Origin: a virus
Reading direction: 5' to 3' (one strand)
DNA length: 64,000 nucleotides
IMG/VR virus record: IMGVR_UViG_3300031746_004145
Location: 1-64,000 of that record
The position numbers were made by a program, and so were the translations under genes. Positions 1 to 9,656 of the stretch are shown in pieces; position 1 is the first letter of the stretch; the number at the start of each line of letters is the position of its first letter. The notes under the pieces were generated by a model, which saw only the letters and a program-made list of their open reading frames with translations, was not told the origin of the DNA and did not search any database.

Positions 1-2
1 CC

Positions 3-3000
3 AGGCTGCCCAAGTTGACCAACCGCTACAGCTACATCGTCAACGGCAGCGAGTACCAGGTCGATCACCTGTTCCGCCTGAAGAGTGGCATCTACGCTCG
101 AGTGCAGGACAACGGCGAGCTCGAGTCGGAGTTCAATCTGGCGAAGGGTGGCCGCGGCTTCTCTCTCCACCTCGACCCAGTCAAGCGCAAGCTCTCGATG
201 AAGTACGGGGAGGCGAAGATCCCCCTGTACCCGATCATGAAGTCCCTCGGAGTGGCAGACGACGACATCGAGAAGAGCTGGGGCAAGGCGCTCTTCGAGG
301 CCAACAGACCGGCCACCGAGGACAAGTTCAAGAAGTCCCTGCTCAGCTTGGTGAAGCGCACTTCGGATGAGCCCGTGCCGGCAGACGTCTCGATGGACGA
401 CCTACACGGCCACGTGAACGCTCTCTTCAATCAGATGGCCGTGCGCCCCGACACCACCAAACTCACTCTCGGAGAGCCCCACACGGAGGTGACGGGGAAG
501 ACGCTGCTCCAGGCCGCTCACAAGCTTCTCGGCGTCTCCCGCGGCACGCACAAGCCGGATGATCGAGATAGCTTGGCCTTCAAGGAGACCGCCAGTATCG
601 AGGACTTCATTCCCGAGAAGATCATGCGAGCCGGGGCGCGCACCATTCGTGCCCGTCTTCGTCAGACGGTGGACTCGAAGCAGTCGGTCCGCGATGTGGT
701 CTCAACGGACCTCTTCAACCGCCCTGTGAACGAGTTCTTCACCAAGGGTGGCTCAGTGGCGGAGCGGTCTGACCAGACCAACCCGATCCAGATGCTCTCG
801 GCGCACCGTAAGACCACGCTGATGTCGAAGGACTTCGGCGGCATCAAGAGTGACAACTCACTCACTCAGGACATGCAGGCCATCAACCAGAGCCACTTCG
901 GCTTCCTGGATCCGATGCACACCCCTGAGTCGGAACGAACCGGTGTCACCCTGCATCTTGCCTCCCACGTTCGGAAGAACGGGAAGGACATCGAGATTCC
1001 CGTCTACGACATGCAGACCGGGAAGCCTGCCTGGGTGAACGCCAACGAGTTCCACGGCAGTGTGGCCGTCCTGCCGGACCAGGTGAGGTGGGAGGATGGG
1101 AAGCCAAAGCCCATTGCTGCTTCGGTTCGTATGAAGAACGCAGGTGGGGACATCGTTGATAAGCCCTTCAAGGATGCTCGCTACGTCATGCCCTCCACGA
1201 AGGGGATGTGGAACTACACCTCCAACCTCATTCCTTTCCTGTCCACCAACAACGGCAACCGCATCATGATGTCGGACAAGCAGATGGAACAGGCCATCGG
1301 CTTGAAGCATCGAGAGGCTCCCCTGGTTCAGTCGAAGACCGACCACCCAGGCGACCCAGAGCACACCTTCGAGAAGTTCCTGGGGCACTTCATCGCCTCT
1401 CGTGCCCCGGCGGCGGGTAAGGTCTCAGCCATCAAGGGCGACGTCATCCACATCCACGGAGACGACGGCAAGAAGCATGAGGTCCACCTCTACAACAACT
1501 TCCCGCTCAACGATTCGAAGGGGATGCTCCACTCCACCTCCACGATCAAGGTCGGAGACAAGGTCCGCAAGGGGCAAGTGGTGGCGGACAACAACTTCAC
1601 CAAGGATGGCAATCTGGCCGTTGGCACCAACCTTCGGGTGGGATACCTCCCGTACAAGGGCTACAACTTCGAGGACGGCATCGTCATCTCTGAGAGTGCA
1701 GCCGACAAGCTGACCTCCGAACACCTCTACAAGAAGATGGTCGAGATCGACCCAGACAACGACCACATCGGAAAGGCGAAGTACCAGGCGTGGGCTGTGA
1801 CCGAGTCGCAGGCGATGCCCAAGGAGTTCCTCGACGCCCTCGAAGACAACGGCGTCGTGAAGGTCGGTACCAAGGTGAAGCCTGGGCAGGTGCTGGTTGC
1901 CGCCATCGGGAAGAACGACACCAAGAAGGCATCGCTCATGGCGGCCTATGGCAACAAGCGTGCCTTCAAGCCGGTGAAGAACAAGTCACTGGTCTGGGAC
2001 GAAGACCACGAGGGTACCGTCACCAAGGTGGTGCACGACTCCCAGGGGCGTGGGGTTCGCGTCTACGTTCGCACGGAGGAGAAGGCCGTCGTTGGCGACA
2101 AGCTTGCCGGCCGTCATGGCAACAAGGGGATCATCACCCAGATCCTTCCCGACCACGAGATGCCCTTCACGAAGAATGAGAAGGGGGACAAGGACCCTCT
2201 CCACATCCTCCTCAACCCTTCTGGCGTCCCTACTCGTATCAACCCTGGGCAGATGCTGGAGACCGCAGCGGGGAAGATCGCCGAGAAGACCGGGAAGCCG
2301 TACATCGTCGACAACTTCGGAGATGCTCACTCCGACCACCGCACCAAGCTCGAGAACGAACTCAAGGCCCACGGCCTCTCCGACGAGGAGATGGTCTTCG
2401 ACCCCAACGATGTGCGCCGGCCCTTGGGCTCGGTCATGGTGGGTCCTCAGTACGTCCTGAAGTTGAAGCACCAGGTCGAGAAGAAGCTCACGGCCCGAGG
2501 CGGAGGAACCAGCGTCACCGGGAAGCCCTTGGCCGTTGACTCCGACCAGCAGCCCAGTCAGGGGTCAGGGCTTGGAGGTGGTGGGCAGGGGTTCGGAGCC
2601 CTCGAGCTCTACTCCCTCCTCGGGCACAATGCTCGACACAACATCCGGGAGATGTCGACCTACAAGAGCGACAACCAGGACATGCTCTTCTGGAACATGA
2701 TCCAGAACGGGCACGAGCCTCCTCCCCCGCAGGTTCCCTTCAGCTACAAGAAGTTCGAGGGGCTGCTGCGAGGGCTGGGCGTCAACGTGACCAAGGAGGG
2801 GACTTCCCTTCGCATCCATCCCATCACGAACAAGGAAGTGCTCCGCCTCACTGGCAACCGGGAACTCAAGGATGCGGCCAAGACTCTGCGCTCCAAGGAC
2901 CTGAAGCCGGTGCCGGGTGGTCTCTTCGATGAACAGCTCACTGGCGGCCTCGATGGGGACAAGTGGTCCCACATCAAGCTCGACGAGCCGGTGCCCAACC

Positions 3001-6000
3001 CCGTCTTCTGTGGTGGTGGCAACAAGCCAGGACCTGTCCCGGTTCTTCTCAACCTCAAGATGAAGGAGTTCGAAGAGGTGATGGCAGGGAAGCGGGAGAT
3101 CAATGGGCTCTCTGGTGGCAAGGCCATCGAGGCGGCCCTCAAGAAGGTCGACGTCAACAAGGAGGTCGACTCACTCAAGAGGGACCTTCCCAACCTGCGG
3201 GCTGATGAGCTCGACCGGGCCAACAAGCGGCTCAAGTACCTTCTCGCCCTGAAGGACTTGGGGCTGAAGCCACACGACGCCTACATGGTGCACTACGTTC
3301 CTGTGGTGCCGCCGAAGTTCCGTCCTGCCTCGGCGACCCCATCCGGTGACGTGAACTACTCTCCCCTCAACGGGCACTACAAGAACATCAGCCTCATCAA
3401 CGAGCACCTCCGCAACTTCGATGCTGCTCACTTCGATGAGAAGCACAAGCAGCCTCTACGCACCCAACTCTGGGACGCCATGAAGGCGCTCCAGGCAGTT
3501 GGCGTACACCGCGAAGTCTACGACACGGACCAGAGCGGCAACCGGGCGCTGAAGGGCATCCTCGACATCATCGGCGGCAAGCCAGGGGAAGAGCAGCCGA
3601 AGGAAGGCTACTTCCAGTCCAAGCTGGTGAAGCGCCGGCAGAACCTCTCCATCCGCTCGACCATCGTGCCCGAGCCCAAGCTGGGCATCGACGAGGTGGG
3701 CATCCCCAAGAGCGCGGCGATGGAGATGTACAAGCCCTACGTCGTGGCTCAGCTCCAGAAGTGGAACTACCACCCACTGGCTGCGCAGGATGAGATCAAG
3801 AAGATGTCGTCCATGGCATTCAAGGCTCTGGAGAAGGTGGTCGAGGATCGTCCCCTCCTTCTGAAGCGGGACCCTGCTCTGCACAAGTTCTCGGTTATGG
3901 CTTTCAAGCCGAAGCTTGTGGAGGGGAAGGCCATCCAGATCCACCCACTGGTCTGTGGTGGCTTCAACGCCGACTTCGACGGCGACACCATGGGAGGCAC
4001 CATCCCAATGTCCCGGGAGGCGGTGGAGGAGGCGAAGAAGCTCTTCCCTTCCAACAACCTCTTCAGCCCGACCAACTACGGGGCCATGTATCTGCCTGGC
4101 CACGAGGCTCTGCTCGGACTTCACCTGCTCTCGAAGTGGGGCAAGAAGTCGGGCAAGACCTACGACAGCGTGACTGCCTTGGAGAAGGCCGTAGGCGATG
4201 GGCATCTTGCTGTGACGGATGTGGTCTCTGTGAAGGGACTGAAGCAGCCAACCACTCTGGGGAGGATCCTTCTCGAGTCCCGGCTGCCGCGCGGCTTCGC
4301 GAAGAACCCAGAGGTGCTTCACGACCCGGCCTTCGAGTTCTCAAAGAAGTCTCTGCGTGGCATGGCTCCAGACATCGCCAACAAGCACCGGGAGCACTAC
4401 GCCAAGACAGTGGATGCCCTGAAGGACCTCGGCAACGAGTGGTCCTACAAGATGGGCTTCTCCATCGGGCTCAAGGACCTGAAGACCTTGCCCGAACGAG
4501 ATGCCATCATCCACAGGGCAGAGAAGAAGGTTCACGAGCTGAAGAGCACGGGGCAAGGGCACGACGACGATGTCGTGAAGATCTACCAGGGGGCCACGAC
4601 GGAGATCGAAGACGCACAGAAGAAGCTGCACGGCGGGCCTCACCAAGGTGAGCACCGCCTCGCCCAGATGGTCTACTCAGGGGCTCGGGGTGACGCGGCT
4701 CAGCTTCGGCAGATGATCGCCGCCCCGATGCTCGTGGAGGACTCTTCTGGCAAGGTAGTGCCCTACCCGCTCAAGAGGTCCTTCGCGGAGGGCCTCGACA
4801 TCGGGGACTTCTGGATGTACCAGCATGGCGCACGGAAGGGCATCATCCAGCGCAGCCGCGGCACTGCGGAGCCAGGAGCCATCACGAAGGACATCATCAA
4901 CGCCTCCATGTCGACCCTCATCGTCTCGCCAGACTGCAAGACGAAGGAGGGGGTCCACATGCTCGTGACAGACCCCGACATCCACGATCGTTACCTTGCG
5001 GCGCCCTACAAGCTGAAGGATGGTTCCTCCATCAAGGCAGGGGAGCTCATCACGCCGGCAGTCCTCTCGAGGCTCAAGAACTCGAAGGTTGAGACGATCT
5101 CTGTCCGCAGCCCATTGAAGTGCGCCCACGGAGATGGCCTGTGCTCGAAGTGCTTTGGTCTCAACGAGTCCGGGCACCTGCACGACAACGGCACCAACAT
5201 CGGCATCCTGGCCAGTCAGGCCATGGGAGAGCCGTCGGCCCAGCTCTCCATGAACGCCTTCCACACAGGCGGCGTGGCGAAGGGGGGTGGGGCGAAGTCC
5301 ATCGACGCCATCACTCGTCTTCGCAACCTCCTCGAGATGCCCAAGCGGTTGCGCGACGAAGCGACCGTCTCCTTGGCTACGGGCAAGGTCACCGCCATCC
5401 GGAAAGATCCCGCCGGCGGCGCAGACGTGATGGTCACGAGCTACCACAACGACCAGCCGACCGAGGTGAAGCACTACGTGGCTCGACACCTCATCAACGA
5501 TGACATCAAGGTCGGTACTCCGGTAAAGCGGGGCGACAAGCTCTCGAGCGGTTTCGTGAACCCCCACCGTCTCCTCGAGGCAACGAAGAGCATCCACGCC
5601 GTACAGAACTACTTGACCGACGAGCTCCACGACGGACTGTTCAAGGGCCTCGGGGTGCGGCGCAGGAACATCGAGGTGGCCGTCCGCAACATCACCAACC
5701 TGACGAAGGTGAAGGACCCAGGGCACTCCGAGTGGTTGCCGGGGGACATCCTGCCTCGCTCCCTCGTCGAAGAGCACAACCGAACCAGAGCCACAGGGGA
5801 CATGCCGGTTCTGCATGAGCCAGTGCTCAAGGGCGTCGGTGAGATCCCACACCGCATTACCTCGGACTGGATGGCGCGTCTCAACTACCAGCGGTTGCAC
5901 TCGACCGTTCAGAACGCGGCGGCCATGGCTCAGAAGTCCAACCTCCACGGGAGCCACCCCATCCCCGGCGTTGCCTACGGCGCGGAGTTCGGGAAGCCTC

Positions 6001-6038
6001 CTGCCGACGTCAAGTCCAAGAAGCCCCACGTGTACTAG
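3..6038 (+). CDS. Fused beta/beta-prime multisubunit-type RNA polymerase, 5'-partial
   Basis: DNA-directed RNA polymerase with beta-like and beta-prime-like regions in one chain. The frame is open to the window edge; residues are numbered from the TTG at 15 (2007 aa). Residues 5-85 already match the beta region around the 'VNGxE' segment, so roughly the first 120 beta residues probably lie outside. Beta landmarks: NFEDGIVISE near 551-560, KLAGRHGNKG near 696, and a beta C-terminal segment with GGQGFGALELY near 850-890. Beta-prime follows in bacterial rpoB-rpoC order: GLFDEQ near 965, the double-psi barrel with the catalytic NADFDGD (N1318, D1320, D1322, D1324), a four-Cys zinc site (C1641, C1703, C1710, C1713) and the trigger-loop region SQAMGEPSAQLSMNAFHTGG near 1734. 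The N-terminal beta-prime zinc finger was not seen. No alpha, omega or sigma gene is visible here. The spike gene starts 3 bases after the stop. Confidence 0.95.
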   Translation, partial: RLPKLTNRYSYIVNGSEYQVDHLFRLKSGIYARVQDNGELESEFNLAKGGRGFSLHLDPVKRKLSMKYGEAKIPLYPIMKSLGVADDDIEKSWGKALFEANRPATEDKFKKSLLSLVKRTSDEPVPADVSMDDLHGHVNALFNQMAVRPDTTKLTLGEPHTEVTGKTLLQAAHKLLGVSRGTHKPDDRDSLAFKETASIEDFIPEKIMRAGARTIRARLRQTVDSKQSVRDVVSTDLFNRPVNEFFTKGGSVAERSDQTNPIQMLSAHRKTTLMSKDFGGIKSDNSLTQDMQAINQSHFGFLDPMHTPESERTGVTLHLASHVRKNGKDIEIPVYDMQTGKPAWVNANEFHGSVAVLPDQVRWEDGKPKPIAASVRMKNAGGDIVDKPFKDARYVMPSTKGMWNYTSNLIPFLSTNNGNRIMMSDKQMEQAIGLKHREAPLVQSKTDHPGDPEHTFEKFLGHFIASRAPAAGKVSAIKGDVIHIHGDDGKKHEVHLYNNFPLNDSKGMLHSTSTIKVGDKVRKGQVVADNNFTKDGNLAVGTNLRVGYLPYKGYNFEDGIVISESAADKLTSEHLYKKMVEIDPDNDHIGKAKYQAWAVTESQAMPKEFLDALEDNGVVKVGTKVKPGQVLVAAIGKNDTKKASLMAAYGNKRAFKPVKNKSLVWDEDHEGTVTKVVHDSQGRGVRVYVRTEEKAVVGDKLAGRHGNKGIITQILPDHEMPFTKNEKGDKDPLHILLNPSGVPTRINPGQMLETAAGKIAEKTGKPYIVDNFGDAHSDHRTKLENELKAHGLSDEEMVFDPNDVRRPLGSVMVGPQYVLKLKHQVEKKLTARGGGTSVTGKPLAVDSDQQPSQGSGLGGGGQGFGALELYSLLGHNARHNIREMSTYKSDNQDMLFWNMIQNGHEPPPPQVPFSYKKFEGLLRGLGVNVTKEGTSLRIHPITNKEVLRLTGNRELKDAAKTLRSKDLKPVPGGLFDEQLTGGLDGDKWSHIKLDEPVPNPVFCGGGNKPGPVPVLLNLKMKEFEEVMAGKREINGLSGGKAIEAALKKVDVNKEVDSLKRDLPNLRADELDRANKRLKYLLALKDLGLKPHDAYMVHYVPVVPPKFRPASATPSGDVNYSPLNGHYKNISLINEHLRNFDAAHFDEKHKQPLRTQLWDAMKALQAVGVHREVYDTDQSGNRALKGILDIIGGKPGEEQPKEGYFQSKLVKRRQNLSIRSTIVPEPKLGIDEVGIPKSAAMEMYKPYVVAQLQKWNYHPLAAQDEIKKMSSMAFKALEKVVEDRPLLLKRDPALHKFSVMAFKPKLVEGKAIQIHPLVCGGFNADFDGDTMGGTIPMSREAVEEAKKLFPSNNLFSPTNYGAMYLPGHEALLGLHLLSKWGKKSGKTYDSVTALEKAVGDGHLAVTDVVSVKGLKQPTTLGRILLESRLPRGFAKNPEVLHDPAFEFSKKSLRGMAPDIANKHREHYAKTVDALKDLGNEWSYKMGFSIGLKDLKTLPERDAIIHRAEKKVHELKSTGQGHDDDVVKIYQGATTEIEDAQKKLHGGPHQGEHRLAQMVYSGARGDAAQLRQMIAAPMLVEDSSGKVVPYPLKRSFAEGLDIGDFWMYQHGARKGIIQRSRGTAEPGAITKDIINASMSTLIVSPDCKTKEGVHMLVTDPDIHDRYLAAPYKLKDGSSIKAGELITPAVLSRLKNSKVETISVRSPLKCAHGDGLCSKCFGLNESGHLHDNGTNIGILASQAMGEPSAQLSMNAFHTGGVAKGGGAKSIDAITRLRNLLEMPKRLRDEATVSLATGKVTAIRKDPAGGADVMVTSYHNDQPTEVKHYVARHLINDDIKVGTPVKRGDKLSSGFVNPHRLLEATKSIHAVQNYLTDELHDGLFKGLGVRRRNIEVAVRNITNLTKVKDPGHSEWLPGDILPRSLVEEHNRTRATGDMPVLHEPVLKGVGEIPHRITSDWMARLNYQRLHSTVQNAAAMAQKSNLHGSHPIPGVAYGAEFGKPPADVKSKKPHVY

Positions 6039-6041
6039 GCC

Positions 6042-7124
6042 ATGTCCCTCTTCCGACGGCAGCTCGAGGATGCGACCGTTCAACGGGCCAGAGTGCTCGA
6101 CGTGAACGTCAACAACTACACCCTCGTCGTGCAGACCGAGCTGACCCAGAAGACCCTTCCCTGGGTCTCTTGGTCTTCTCCTTACATGCACGCCCACAAC
6201 GGCGAGGGGATCTACTTCATGCCCGAGGTGGGGTCCATCTGCTGGCTCATGGAGCCGTCGGATGGAGGGATGCCCTTCGTGGTGGGGTGGGCATCCCTTC
6301 CCGACAAGAACCGGAGCCATCGCAACCGGCGACTCGACCTCAACCCAGGGGACATCTACTTGGGGACTCGGGACGAGAACCACATTCTCCTACGGCGCGG
6401 AGGGGTGGTGGAGATCGGTGCCACACCTCTCGCCCAGCGTCTCTTCCTCCCCATCGGCAACATGATCAAGGACCTCTGTGCCAACTACTCCCTCCAGACT
6501 TTGGGAGGGGCCCTGGAGTGGACCGTAGGTATCCCGGAAGACGCTACGGATGGCGACCGCCCCACCGTGTTCACCATCAACGCCAAAGAGAAGGCGAACG
6601 AAGCCGCACACGTAGCTACGGTCCAAATCGGTTCCCACGGGGACGGGGATCCTACTATCCTGAGTCTGGTTCTCCGCGCATCTGGTGAGACTGGCGCTAC
6701 CGCCAACCTCACGGTGACGGGGAAGAAGACCGGGGACTTGGACCTGGACTCCAAGGGAGCCATCACCTGGAAGGTGACGGGAGATGTGAAGGTGGATGCT
6801 CAGAACATCACGCTCACCGCCAAGGAGAAGGCGGCCCTCGTCGGCACGCAGGTTGCCGAGATGACGGGCGGGCTGGTGAACATCACTTCGAAGTCCGGAG
6901 CTGTTGCCGTCTCTGCCGCCGGCGGCATGGTGGTCTCGACCTCTGGCGCAGGCCCAGCCCTCACCGCGGGGAAGGGTGCTACAGAGAAGGTGCTGCTGGC
7001 GACTCCCGCCTTCTTGGAGTGGCTCAAGACGCACACGCACACGGCGCAGGGGCCGACATCTCCTACATCTCCGCCAATCCTTCCCCCGCCGACCAAGTCT
7101 GCCAACAACCTGAAGGCATCGTAG
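6042..7124 (+). CDS. Baseplate central spike protein (gpV/gp45-like)
   Basis: Probable membrane-piercing spike at the tip of the tail tube, 360 aa. The N-terminal half (about 1-130) looks like the OB-fold of Mu gp45/P2 gpV-type spikes, with a segment 'GEGIYFMPEVGSICWLM' typical of that fold. Residues 180-310 are strand-rich with repeated short hydrophilic turns, as in a spike beta-helix. The C-terminus carries HTHT (H331, H333) followed by a Pro/Ser-rich tail; in P2 gpV an HxH pair binds a metal ion at the spike apex. ATG is 3 bases after the RNA polymerase stop, so the two are probably co-transcribed. The family call rests on fold-like patterns and the HxH tip, not on a database match. Confidence 0.75.
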   Translation: MSLFRRQLEDATVQRARVLDVNVNNYTLVVQTELTQKTLPWVSWSSPYMHAHNGEGIYFMPEVGSICWLMEPSDGGMPFVVGWASLPDKNRSHRNRRLDLNPGDIYLGTRDENHILLRRGGVVEIGATPLAQRLFLPIGNMIKDLCANYSLQTLGGALEWTVGIPEDATDGDRPTVFTINAKEKANEAAHVATVQIGSHGDGDPTILSLVLRASGETGATANLTVTGKKTGDLDLDSKGAITWKVTGDVKVDAQNITLTAKEKAALVGTQVAEMTGGLVNITSKSGAVAVSAAGGMVVSTSGAGPALTAGKGATEKVLLATPAFLEWLKTHTHTAQGPTSPTSPPILPPPTKSANNLKAS

Positions 7125-7134
7125 AGAGGACGTC

Positions 7135-9303
7135 ATGGACCTGTACCTCGACCAGACCCCGGAGAAGAAGGAAGAGGGCCACGAGAAGACGTCGGCCTTC
7201 GCCGCCCGCCTCTCCGAGTCACCGGAGAACTGGCCGCAGGAGCTGACGAGTGAGCTCTTCAAGCAGCTCCCGTACCTCTCCGACTACGACCTGAACGTGA
7301 ACCTCGACCGCGCCGACTCCCAGCGCGGCTTCGCCTTCGGGTACGCCGATGTGACGAGCCGCACCGAGCGCCCCGACATCGAGCACGGCGACATGGGCAT
7401 CCCCCACCTGCGGATCCCGGTCATCGGGATCGAGCGCCAGGTGAAGCCCTTCTCGGTCTTCCTCGATGGCGACGCCGTCTACCCCCTGACCGAGGAGCGG
7501 GTCCGCGAGACCCTCTTCAACCCCTCGACCTTCGACCTCTCGGCGACGGTGCCCCGCGACCCCAGCCTCATCGAGCCGCTCATGCCGCCGCAGCGCGCCA
7601 GCATGGGCCAGGGCGGTGAGTACAAGATGGCGTCGGCCAGGTCCTTGCTGCACGCCATCGCTCCCACCATCTCCGAGCGGGACGCCAAGGCCTTCGTCGA
7701 GAAGGTCGCCACCGACGCCACCCTTCGCTCTGGCTTCAAGCGCGCCGGCGTGGTCGAGGACCTGGTCGAGATCTTCGACAAGACCAAGCGCGCCTCCGCC
7801 AACGACCGCTTCGCCTACATCGCGGAGCAGATCCAGCCAACGGTGGTCACCCTCCAGAAGCTCCCCGGCGGGGAGTTCCTGGTGAAGCACGCCAACTTCG
7901 GGGCGGTGAACCCGGTCACCCTGCGCGGTGAGGCCGTGCCAGGAGAGGAGGCCGCAGAGGCCATCGGACCCGAGGCCGCGCAGGCCATGGTGCCCGGTCA
8001 GACCGCCACCATGACCGCCGAGCCCATCGAGCTCGAGGAGCCCTTCCAGCAGGTGGCGAAGCCCATCGAGACCTTCGGCGAGTACAAGGTGATGGACACC
8101 ATGGAGAACCAGCTCATGGGCTGGGTCTTCCCCTACACCCTCGCCTGGGACGGCAACTTCACCAAGCAGCCGCTGGCCCTCTTCACCAACGGCTCTGCCT
8201 ACGCGCTCCAGGATTCCATCGTGGGCGACATGGTGGGCAAGAGCACCAACCTGCCGGCAGAGACCAAGCCGGTGGGCGAGGGCGTCCTCTTCACCACCCA
8301 GGGCGGCAACGCCATCTGCACCCAGCCCATCACCATCCGCTCGGCCATGTCTGGGCCGGACGGGTCTCCTTCGCTGGTCGCTCTCGACATGATGGGCCAG
8401 CACATCCAGATCTCCTTCACGGACGGCCTCTCCCAGCCACAGCGCATCAGTGATGTGGAGTACGCCTTCCCGAAGACCTGGAACTTCATGCGCCTGAACA
8501 ACCAGACCCAGCTCCAGGGCGGCGGACAGGACATGGGAGAAGACCCGGAGATGGTGGAGGGCCAGGGCGGTCAGAGCGATGGCGCTCCCAAGCCCCCGAA
8601 GAAGCCTGCCGCTGGCAAGCCTGGCGAGAAGAAGGACGCCAAGGGGGAGAAGAAGCCCGAGAAGAAGGAGGGCAAGCCAGCCGAGAAGAAGGAGAAGCCC
8701 ACGGTGCAGGTGAACGTGGGTGAGGCGGCCAAGAAGGAGAAGACCTCTGCCACGCTCTTCTTCAACGGTGCCTTCCAGTTGGTGGGCGGCTGTGGTCTCG
8801 AGAAGCTGGCCACCGAGTTCCGCTACGACCTCTCTCCCGTCGATGCCGAGTGCATGCTCGGACTCCTCGGAGTGGATGGCCTCGTGGCCAAGGCCAAGGT
8901 GGCCGAGGCTCGCCGCAATGGCTCGGTGAAGCTGGCTGGCCTGAAGACCATCACCACCCTCGGTGAGCGGTACCAGGGAGCCACCAAGACCGCGGCTGCC
9001 CTGATGGCCGACATGCCGAACCTCCGGGTCGATCTCATCAAGGAGGCCTCGGAGCTCCAGGACCAGAGCTCGGTCAACAACGTGCTGGCTCTGAACTTCA
9101 TCAACCCGGAGAACCTGTCGACCTTCATCGACTACATCCCGGAGCTCGAGCAGACCAGCGAGAAGCTCTCCGAGATGCTGCTCTTCTCCTACCTCGGCAT
9201 GAACGAGCTGCCCGAGGGACCGATGGAGCGCAGCATCAAGAACATCGAGAACGTCATCGCCGGTCTGAAGAGCGTGGCGGAGACGGGCCCACGCGAGGAC
9301 TGA
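7135..9303 (+). CDS. Large structural-type protein of unknown function (722 aa)
   Basis: Not recognised. The N-terminus is charged and includes HEKTSAF (residues 21-27), a variant of the K-T/L/I-A/S signature seen in the head-module proteins. Residues 30-450 look globular. Residues about 480-540 are a low-complexity linker of Lys, Glu, Pro and Gly (repeated PEKKEGK-type units), and a second globular segment follows to the end. It sits between the spike and a DELEKIA-containing small gene, starting 10 bases after the spike stop. Position suggests a tail, baseplate or virion-internal protein; a portal role was considered but no portal-like pattern was seen. Confidence 0.75.
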   Translation: MDLYLDQTPEKKEEGHEKTSAFAARLSESPENWPQELTSELFKQLPYLSDYDLNVNLDRADSQRGFAFGYADVTSRTERPDIEHGDMGIPHLRIPVIGIERQVKPFSVFLDGDAVYPLTEERVRETLFNPSTFDLSATVPRDPSLIEPLMPPQRASMGQGGEYKMASARSLLHAIAPTISERDAKAFVEKVATDATLRSGFKRAGVVEDLVEIFDKTKRASANDRFAYIAEQIQPTVVTLQKLPGGEFLVKHANFGAVNPVTLRGEAVPGEEAAEAIGPEAAQAMVPGQTATMTAEPIELEEPFQQVAKPIETFGEYKVMDTMENQLMGWVFPYTLAWDGNFTKQPLALFTNGSAYALQDSIVGDMVGKSTNLPAETKPVGEGVLFTTQGGNAICTQPITIRSAMSGPDGSPSLVALDMMGQHIQISFTDGLSQPQRISDVEYAFPKTWNFMRLNNQTQLQGGGQDMGEDPEMVEGQGGQSDGAPKPPKKPAAGKPGEKKDAKGEKKPEKKEGKPAEKKEKPTVQVNVGEAAKKEKTSATLFFNGAFQLVGGCGLEKLATEFRYDLSPVDAECMLGLLGVDGLVAKAKVAEARRNGSVKLAGLKTITTLGERYQGATKTAAALMADMPNLRVDLIKEASELQDQSSVNNVLALNFINPENLSTFIDYIPELEQTSEKLSEMLLFSYLGMNELPEGPMERSIKNIENVIAGLKSVAETGPRED

Positions 9304-9305
9304 CC

Positions 9306-9650
9306 ATGTACGCTTCGATGCGAGACGAGCTGGAGAAGATCGCCCTCTCCCCTGGGAAGATCAAGAGTGTCTACGAAGGTGCCGCAGCGGCCCTCAAGAA
9401 CACTGCCGCTGGGGCCGAGCGCGGCACCAAGGCCTTCAGGATGCGGGGGAAGCTCAACGGGTGGCAGGAGCGCAGGTCGGCAGGGGTCGCGCAGAAGAGG
9501 ATGAACCGTTCGACGGAGCTCACCAGGTCCCTGCCTCCCGAGCAGCGCAGCGCTCCGACCGGACCCGTCGGGGACCAGATCGCTCACCTGCAAGCGAAGA
9601 CGAAGGCGCAGCAGAGTGGTCGGGACCTTCTTCGGGTCGTGTCCAGGTAA
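9306..9650 (+). CDS. Small basic protein with N-terminal DELEKIA motif
   Basis: 114 aa, ATG 2 bases after the previous stop. Residues 5-12 read MRDELEKI followed by Ala, one of five copies of the F/M-x-D-E-L-x-K-I-A/S signature in this window. The rest is Lys/Arg/Ala-rich and probably helical. No family recognised. Its neighbours are structural candidates, so a minor virion or assembly protein is the best guess. Confidence 0.65.
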   Translation: MYASMRDELEKIALSPGKIKSVYEGAAAALKNTAAGAERGTKAFRMRGKLNGWQERRSAGVAQKRMNRSTELTRSLPPEQRSAPTGPVGDQIAHLQAKTKAQQSGRDLLRVVSR

Positions 9651-9656
9651 GGCCAC

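Noticed and set aside
4677-6383. Long 568-codon frame on the minus strand across the end of the RNA polymerase gene
   Set aside because: It runs antisense to a clearly conserved gene and the spike start, has the His/Val/Arg-rich composition of a mirror of G/C-biased codons, and shows no motif.
7135-9303. 722-aa gene as the portal protein
   Set aside because: Size would fit loosely, but it has a long Lys/Pro-rich linker, sits among spike and baseplate-type genes and lacks a portal-like clip/stem pattern.
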